DNA from: Pseudeuparius sepicola
Lineage: Eukaryota > Arthropoda > Insecta > Coleoptera > Anthribidae
Length of the DNA stretch: 64,000 nucleotides
Reading direction: 5' to 3'
Assembly (NCBI GenBank): GCA_963920635.1
Contig: OY987300.1
Coordinates: 60,116,915-60,180,914, forward strand
Positions 56,815-64,000 of this stretch are shown here, piece by piece. The position numbers were made by a program, and so were the translations under genes. Positions within the stretch are counted from its first letter, which is position 1, and every line of letters begins with the position of its first letter. Under the pieces are notes generated by a model. It worked only from the letters and a program-made list of their open reading frames with translations, had not been told where the DNA came from and did no database searches.

Positions 56815-57265
56815 ACTCTATTCAAACTAGACGCAAGTGAAACATAAACACAAGTTGTTGTATGGCTAGAGCGTGATACGCACGTGATCGGCTTGCTATT
56901 GGCCAGAAGGCAATAAAAGTCTGGCCCGGCTGGGGAGTGCAGCGAGTCGGTATTTCTTACAGAGGTGTATTGAGTTGCAAGTGGACCTTTATTTTTTCCG
57001 ATATAATTCTTTGTTTATTAATTGTTGGAGCTACGATTTGTATTAATAGTAGAAATTTGCAGGTAAGTGAATGACTAGGTGTGCCATAAAAGTTTGTTTT
57101 TAAAGTTCTTAATACTGGGGCATATTATTTTAATATTTTATATTATAAAATGCATAGAGATCGTCCTTAATGCGGCCCTGCCTCGTATTAGCCCTCAGAA
57201 TTGTTCACGTGCTTCCATCGTGTAAATTTTTACGCGCCACTTGCATTTAGTTTGAATAGAGTGTA
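56815..57265 (+). promoter_or_regulatory. Candidate promoter and first exon enclosed by an inverted repeat
   Basis: CTATTGGCC (CCAAT-type, ~56,896), CAATAAAAGTC (TATA-like, ~56,911) and a GAGTCGGTATT start-site region near 56,945 precede about 115 bp ending in TTGCAG|GTAAGT (exon end 57,062), a consensus donor. No ATG opens a long frame, so the exon would be untranslated. The whole unit sits between inverted 26-bp matches (CTCTATTCAAACTA-type at ~56,815 and ~57,250), so it may belong to a mobile element with its own promoter. No downstream exon was recognised. Confidence 0.4.
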
Positions 57266-58517
57266 GTTGGCCTTTGTCTATTCGACTACAAGTTGTCAAC
57301 CTAACCTCTTCACCTACTTCCACCACAAACCCTCGAAAATGGACCAATTATTGTCCCCAGTAATGTATCATAACTATGGGCATACTTACAGTTGTTTGGT
57401 TTTTTGGATTCTATGATGTATTCATCACCTGAAACAAAAAAAAATAGATAAGCATAATACGAAAAATTTCTCAAACATAATAGTGTAATCATTTTAGGTA
57501 TAGTAATGAAACATGAAAATAACAATCTTAATTTGACTATATTTCTACTAGAAAAGTGTGTTGTATACCCATAAATACTATAGTACTTAATTTGAACACA
57601 TCCGGTAACTTTTTAAACCTATGATCGGTAGATAACAAAAAGAGTTGGGAGTAGTTAAAAGTGTCTGATGTTGTTTTGGTTCTTTGCAGTTTCTCATTGT
57701 ACTTGCAATTTACGCAGAGCCCGCTTAACTAAAGTTGTCTCTGTAAAATGTTCCCCGGCTTTGCCGGCACAGAATCAAAGGGGCGGTTGCAACTTCGCCG
57801 CCGTAATAAAATAAATTACAGGAATGTTGATTCCTCCATTTTATTGCGTTTTTACCACGTCCGGAAACCACCAGATACAAATTACTCGGACTAATGAAAA
57901 TTTGTTGCACGTACGAAGAATTTAATTTCTTCATTAGAGTTAACTTATTACGGCCCTTCGCGTTGTGTATTAAATTACAAGAATTTATTCAATACCTGGT
58001 GCCCGAGGAAAACCCCTTATTTCATCAAAATTTATACGCGAAAGGAAAGTTTTAATTTTTGCCTTATGAAACTCGGGCGAAATTAGGATTTACACTCTTC
58101 CCGTCTTATTGCTGTAATTTGGGAAACTCCGCTTTATAGGTTGGCGGCATATTCATTCATAAAGTTTATTATCTTTTATCCTGAAATCATAGTAGCTTCA
58201 TTTGTCCCATCCATAAAGTTGTAATACAAAATAGTTTAAGAAAACAAATCAGAGTTGCCTTACATTTTTATACAGGGTGTTTCAGAAAAGAAGGCCAACC
58301 CATTAATTCTTTATTTTTTATATCAAAATAAGGCGATTTAACCACACTCACCTCTATGTAAAAATGCTTCCCTTAAAATATACAGGGGGTTACCATGGCA
58401 TCTCAAACATTATTTTTTTTAAATAGTTGATGGGGTGTCCATTATAGGAAGATATTAATGTAGAAATGTAAAAGAAATTATAATGTCTTTATTATCCTAT
58501 AAAAACTTTTTTTATGT
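57266..58517. other. No gene; single-copy non-coding block
   Basis: 57,720-58,140 is balanced in composition with TTAATTTCTTCATTAGAG-like cores and no frame, resembling a conserved intronic element. A TACAGGGTGTTTCAG end-like motif at 58,272 and another TACAGGGGG at 58,380 have no clear mates. Confidence 0.35.
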
Positions 58518-58563
58518 GGATTACCAGTTTCGCAAACAACAACCGTTTTGCATCATCAGATCC
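58518..58563 (-). ncRNA. Hammerhead-ribozyme-like motif (second copy)
   Basis: On the minus strand: GGAT (stem I), CTGATGA, an extra T, GCAAA-loop-TTTGC (stem II), GAA, A-C-[TG]-G-T (stem III, two pairs), A at the cleavage position, ATCC (stem I, four perfect pairs). It has the same architecture as 16,081-16,121, including the extra base after CUGAUGA. Stems I and II differ in sequence yet still pair, and the cleavage residue is A, not C (both allowed). That is the pattern expected of a conserved fold. Cleavage activity is untested. Confidence 0.5.
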
Positions 58564-60425
58564 TTCAAAAATTTAAGATAAAAATCAGAGAGTTGTGAAT
58601 CCATGGAGTGAGGGTGTACATTCTCCGGTTACTTTATGTCAAAAACGTCAAACAGAATCAAAAATATTAATTATACCACAATTATGTAGATTCCAAGATG
58701 GTTAGTATTATATCAACTGAACCATATAGTTGTATTTTTTATTTGTTTAAATATTGTAGAAAATTAACCTCAAATTTTTTATTTTCAACTATTTGGTTAC
58801 ATAAAACCATTATAATGGTCCAATATACATTCAGGTCAATGATTATTAGAGATTATTCAAAGGATTGTCGTTTTTATTACATTTATTGTTTACCCCAAAA
58901 AATGTCACCTGGTATTTAGGTATAAAAACATTTAGGCATCTGGAAATCAAAAGTATATTATTCCAAAAAAGCCTTGTTTATCTCGGATGCAATGGTTTAT
59001 AAGATAAATGTTCAAGATATTAAAATTTGGGGAAATGAAATTTTGGTTCAAAAAAATATTTCGTAGACAAAGATACTGTCCGACCTAAACTTGTACCAAG
59101 TATCAACATGATATCTCCAAAATTGACAAAAATTTTACCAAAAACTGATTTTAGAGATTCAACTGTAACCCCTGTATCCTTTAATATACACGGAAAAAAT
59201 ATTTTTAACGCTAAAATAAAAATAATAATACGTATTAGGAAATTTAAAACTGTTGGCACAGCAATACTATATTTTACAAAGCAAAATATTTTTCTTGAAA
59301 TCGGCAGTGAAGTGTCCCAAAATCGCCATTAAAAGCTCAGAAATCGGCACTGAAGTAGTCCATTATTGTAGGATTTTTTTTCCCAATAAGCAGGCCTTGG
59401 CGACATGTAAACATCAATCGTCTGACGCGGAGCCATCGGCCGTCAATAAAATTAACATTTAACAAACGCCCATTTATTTTAACGTTTTTAAACAAATTTA
59501 AATAATTCTAGTTCTTATTGTTGAAATACATATCTGCCCAAATAAACATATTTATTCATGAATTTGCTATAAAAACTGGTGGTAAAAATATAAACAAACT
59601 TCCTTTTGAACATTTATAAAAAATAACGATTTTTATCGGTTCTATCGAATAAATAAAAAAACACTTTTATTAATACGCATACATAATAAATCTCTATTCT
59701 CTCCAATCTACTAAGTATTAGCTATTGGATATAATAAGCCTTACTGGCACTGGCCCATTATATCCAAGTACACATAAAAGGAATGTGCACCATCACAGGA
59801 ACAGTCCAAGAAGGCTAACTTAATTCACCACATCTTCTTGAGTCCATAGAGAACAATTAATGAATTTACAATAATGCCGATATTTCAAATATTTTCACTT
59901 ACTATTCTAAAACTGGGAGTCGGATATTTCGCTACTTTAAATATGCACACACCTGCTCTAAGCAAATGACCAGCTCAAGTTAAGATACCAGGGCCAAAGA
60001 CGCCGCTCTAAAATATATCTTTTCATTTTAAAAAATTTGATTTTAATAATTTAATTACTTGCGTTTAAATACACTGGAATGACATTAAATTGGTAACATA
60101 TCTGCATTATAGAAATTTATATTTAAAATGTGTATATTGCAGTAGAATATATAAAAATTTAATTAAACGAATTTAATAAATAGTAAAGCAAATGATTAAA
60201 TATAAAACTTTGTATATTGCGTTATAAAATTAAAAATAAATCGTTTTACATTTTAACATATTTTCGTTGAAATACCCATTTTTGTATATTATCTGACAAA
60301 TTTTGCTCCGTGTAGGTAGGTAAGTGTGTTTAAAGCACCATATTTTGACGTCAACAACCAACGGTTAATGGGTTGTCCATTGTCGTGGTAGCTATCGTGT
60401 GTCAAACTTAATAATGTCTCCTATA
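58564..60425. other. No recognisable gene
   Basis: AT-rich. Open frames of 73-79 aa on both strands around 58,700-59,330 lack motifs. 59,460-60,300 is very AT-rich and featureless. Confidence 0.4.
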
Positions 60426-61656
60426 CAGGGTGTAACTGAACTGATGGTCAAAAATGAAACCACGTATTCTTGGAGTCAAAATAAGGGCACTTCTTCATAT
60501 ATTTTTTTTCTCCTACGGGCCATAGTTTTTTATACAGAGCGTAGAAGTTTAGAGAAAAATGCACATATTTCTTGGTATCTCTAGAAGTATATGAGATATT
60601 TTCTTCAAACTTGGTGTGTCACATGAGCGGATGAGCCATTAAACTTAAGGTTGATATTAAGCTTCTGAGGTCCGCAGTTGCGGAGATACAGGGTGTTATT
60701 AAAATTAATTAGTTCAGAAAAATATGAACGCCCTGTATAATCGCATTTTTTAAATTGGTTTTGAGTGGTGAATTCAATGGTTAACAAAAAGTATCTCTTA
60801 GTATTTTTTCATATTTGCAGACGTTTCTTAATTATTTTCAAAGAACGGCAATCCTGCAATAAGCAAGTCTTTTTAAGAAAATACATCTAGCAATCTGTGG
60901 ATGACAATTAAACTTTATTTAACAAAATACGAAATAAAAAACGATAATAAAAGAAACGTAATGCTATTAGAAAATTATTAAATGTTTGAAATGCAGTCCC
61001 TTTCAATACACGCAACTATGCATTTCCGCATGTATATTATTGCCATTGGCAAGTCCATAGCAAAAGTTCATGTCAGTCAATTCTTCGAATGAAGATATCA
61101 TTTTTCAAAATATTGTTACTAAAGTGCAAAGTTGACAGCCAAATGATTTAAATAATGCCAAGTTTAATTGACATCCACGGATTTTATAATTTATTCTTAA
61201 AATGACTTTTTAGTTGTTTATTGCATAGCATTGCCGTTCTTTGAAAATAATTAAGAAACGGCTGAGAATATGAAAAAATACTAAGAGATACTTTTTGTTA
61301 ACAATTGGATTTACCACTCAAAACAAATTAAAAAAATGCGATTATACAGGGTATTAATATTTTTCTGAAGTAATTAATTTTAATAACACCCTGTATCTCC
61401 GCAACTGCGGGCCTCAGAAGCTTCATATCAACCTTAAGTTTGATGGCTCATCCGCTCATGTGACACCGCAAGTTCGAAGAAAATATCTCGTATATTTCTA
61501 GAGATACTGAGAAATATGTGTATTTTTCTCTAAACTTTTACGCTCTGTATAAAGAAACTGTGGCCCGTAGGAGAAAAAAATATATGAAGAAGTGCCCTTA
61601 TTTTTATTCCAAGAATACGTGGTTTCATTTTTCACCATCAGTTCAGTTACACCCTG
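60426..61656. mobile_element. 1.23-kb CAGGGTG foldback, TA target
   Basis: Ends CAGGGTGTAACTGAACTGAT and its inverse, flanked by TA. Arms of ~430 bp; interior (about 60,860-61,200) AT-rich and non-coding. Inside the left arm a ~47-bp unit, CAGGGTGTTATTAAAA to CGCCCTG with TA on each side, looks like a tiny element caught in the arm and is also present in the right arm, so it predates arm formation. Confidence 0.8.
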
Positions 61657-63599
61657 TATATATACACCGGAATATTTGAAAAATAAAAATCTTTATCACC
61701 ACAATAGTTTTATGTGTAGCTATAACATTCACTCTTCGCTTTGAAAGCTATCCGAAAAGTTTCGGGAAGAATCTCATACAGGCCAACTGCGGTAACATGC
61801 CAAAAGCGGGAATGGGCCCAACTAAAACATAATTCAAGGTCTCCCATTGACTTGTTGGTACCCGACGAGGGTAATTTAACAAAGTTTTCCTATTAAATCT
61901 CCCTTTAATTACCTAAGTAATTTAGCAATTTAAAGCTTGACGCTGGAGGGAGCAAGGTATGCCGGGACAAAGGCAGAGTTTTAAGGTTCTTTCTGATTAG
62001 TATCCGCTTGGCTGTAAAATTAACTTGTTATAGGGTTTATATGAAAAAATTTCGGTTTTGAACATTCCTCGTTCGTTTGTAAATAAAATTAGTATAAAAT
62101 ATAAATAAAAAAGTATTACCGGTGCCAAGACGGTAACTTCAATTGCAAAGGAATTTATAGTTCCAAAAATGTGTTGTTTGTAATAAAACCAAATATGAAA
62201 AAATAACTTATGTGACAAATCAAACGAATTATTTATATAATTACTGTTTTATCTACAACCTCGCGGACAGTAGCTGACTCTCAAATTTTTTCAGACCTCC
62301 CCGCTTGGACTAACTTCGACTCAGCTTATTTTCAGCTCGCGAGGGCTCTGTCACAACCTTCTCAAGCTTACAAGCTCTGTGCAAACATGTGGCAACACCG
62401 CAGCGGGACGGTTCAACGGGTCTATGCAGTATATAGAACAGTCTGAACTTTGGCTTAGTTTATCTTTTCTAATAAATGTTCAACCCTCTTTTTAATTATA
62501 ATTAGACACATTTGTGAACTTTGTTTCAATAATTGGGTACGTAAGTAAGTAGGTAAGTAGGTTTAACAGACAATAGAAGCAGTAACAAGTAACAAAATAT
62601 ACACAGAAGTATAAGTATTTATAATAAGTACGATTCCTGGTGTGGATAGGTACATTTTCGACAAATAACATGGTAAATTCGGATAAATAGAGGGGACTAC
62701 ATTTTGTTGTTAAGTCAAATTTTTGTGAGAATTTTTCGCAAAGTGCACCATCAGGCAAATGATGATTTTCATAAAAATACGAACAACAAGCGCACAGAGA
62801 ACAGCATGTTGTGAAGGAGAGTAATCTCTTCTGATTGAAATGGCAGTTAGGATCAATTTCATAATACTTCCAAATAAATTATCTTTTGACGTTAACATTA
62901 GGTAAAGAAACTTTTGCAACTATTCTAAACAATGGTTGGATTGTTAGAAAGCTCCTTTAATTCTAAAGGGTATTTTAGTTTGTCTTAAAGTTTAATCCTT
63001 TGGAAAGCCCAAACCGAATACAAGATAATCGCTAGCCGTCAAGCAAAGAAAACCTATAGCTACTTCAAGTTATTATTACGATTTGACTTACAGACAGGTA
63101 TATAACTAACTTCTAGCTTCTCTCACAAACAAAACAAATTTATAAAAAGCTGTCGCCAGCACTTAGGGCTGTCTGTTTCCACCCAGAGACACACTGCCTC
63201 GTCGTAGCAATCTGGCGACGATAGCACTACCCGCACTACACAAATTAATTCTGTTAAATTTCTTGTAAAATCAACTGACAGGGAGTGACAAGCCATGCCA
63301 CGCAGACCCGCAAGCCATGTTGCCAGTTTTCTCAACTTCAGGGCTTTCCTAGAGTCAGCTGTGGCTCTGTTGTAGCCGATTGTTTTGCTGCATCAGATCG
63401 TCTCGGACAGATCCGTACCCCTTATAAAATCGTAACATTTACAGTGTCCCAATTTGATACTGAACACCTCAGAACTGTATGAAGATCAAGGAAAACAAAT
63501 GGTCTCTATTTTTTTATTGCTAGTCCCAAGGGAGAGTATCTCATAGGCGGTGGTTTTTTGACGGAGTAATTATTTAATGGCCTGCTATGATTTTTTTAA
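61657..63599. other. No recognised gene; two GC-richer blocks
   Basis: 61,730-61,990 and 63,140-63,420 are balanced in composition and non-repetitive, and might be conserved non-coding DNA or degraded exons. A 65-aa plus-strand and a 70-aa minus-strand frame overlap at 63.1-63.5 kb without motifs. Tandem GTAAGTAGGTAAGTAGG occurs near 62,540. Confidence 0.3.
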
Positions 63600-64000
63600 A
63601 TAGCTAATTTTCAAGAAGCCCTATTAGGGATTTTTTACGACAAAAAGTTATTAAGAAAACTTGTTCAGAATGAAAAACTGAGTAGAATTGCAAAATTTCA
63701 AAAGTCTAGGCCTATACTTTGATTTTTAGCTTTTTCTCCTTTTTCTCCCACTTTTTTCTTAGAAATGTGTCCTTTCTGGAGCTTTCACATCAAAATATTA
63801 TTAAGGAAACTTGATCATCGTGAAAAAATAAAATTTTGACGTGAAAACTCTAGAAAGAACACTTTTCTAAGAAAAAAGTGTTAGATAAATCTAAAAATCA
63901 AAGTAGGCCTAGCGTTTTGAATATTTTGTGAATTTACTCAGTTTTTTATTCTGAACAAGTTTTCTCAATAACATTTTGTAGTAAAAAAAAACTCTAATCG
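63600..64000. mobile_element. Foldback element cut by the window edge
   Basis: CCCTATTAGGGATTTTTTAC, GAAAACTTGTTCAGAAT and GTCTAGGCCTA in the left part recur inverted from 63,880 to 64,000. A loop lies around 63,730-63,870 with its own weaker inverted pairing (AGAAATGTGTCCTTTCT / AGAAAGAACACTTTTCT). The left boundary is uncertain and the right end is outside the window. Confidence 0.55.

Noticed and set aside
1..64000. tRNA, rRNA genes and CRISPR arrays
   Set aside because: None seen; the only tRNA-like signal is the B box within the SINE, and the repeats have no spacer structure of a CRISPR.

Overview
The window is AT-rich animal DNA, most likely from an insect. The evidence is a (TTAGG)-type motif, Drosophila-like start contexts and TATA/Inr pairs, a tRNA-type SINE with (ATT)n tails, and remnants of Tc1/mariner, MULE, hAT-like, piggyBac-like and non-LTR elements. 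I cannot name the order or species. I recognise no host protein-coding gene. Most of the DNA that is not transposon-derived looks intronic or intergenic, with two possible non-coding first exons (about 2.5 kb and 57.0 kb).

The dominant object is a giant inverted repeat at 19,334-32,693. Two near-identical arms (about 6.1 and 7.2 kb) face each other across a spacer of about 42 bp. The whole element sits inside the 3' UTR of a dead LINE, whose two halves flank it. Each arm carries, from outside in: a GC-rich promoter with repeated TGACC/AGGTCA motifs, a CRE and a TATA box; a 102-aa gene overlapping a 40-aa gene by ATGA, with a poly(A) signal; an (AAAAAAATTTTGGC)n-like minisatellite; a 172-bp tandem duplication; a satellite of about 155 bp; and an array of GTTAACG-rich palindromic motifs beside the central loop. 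The arms differ by two large indels (about 317 bp and 1.36 kb), so they have evolved separately. The 102-aa protein has a beta-rich core and an LPQRY motif. I cannot assign it to a family with certainty.

Layout. 0-5.3 kb: degenerate repeats and a possible TATA promoter. 5.37-11.25 kb: a non-autonomous hAT-like element (TIR TAGAGTTGCC, 8-bp TSD) packed with CGAGAC repeats and carrying two nested foldback elements. 12-19.3 kb: small MITEs, a foldback, a LINE fragment, a hammerhead-like RNA motif, a decayed DDE transposase, a SINE, and the LINE that hosts the palindrome. 19.3-32.7 kb: the giant palindrome. 32.7-45 kb: a Tc1 pseudogene broken by a 39-bp perfect palindrome with a 7-bp target duplication, a TTAA-flanked foldback, SINEs and featureless DNA. 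45.7-47.4 kb: a MULE relic with the C-terminal part of its transposase. 48.5-52.5 kb: a MITE and a foldback whose arms are three 293-bp repeats each, between two copies of a direct repeat. 55-64 kb: a SINE, foldbacks, a candidate promoter/first exon inside inverted repeats, and a second hammerhead-like motif.

A striking general property is the density of long inverted repeats: eleven or more in 64 kb, many starting with CAGGG or CAG and flanked by TA. All alignments here were made by eye. Percent identities were not computed.
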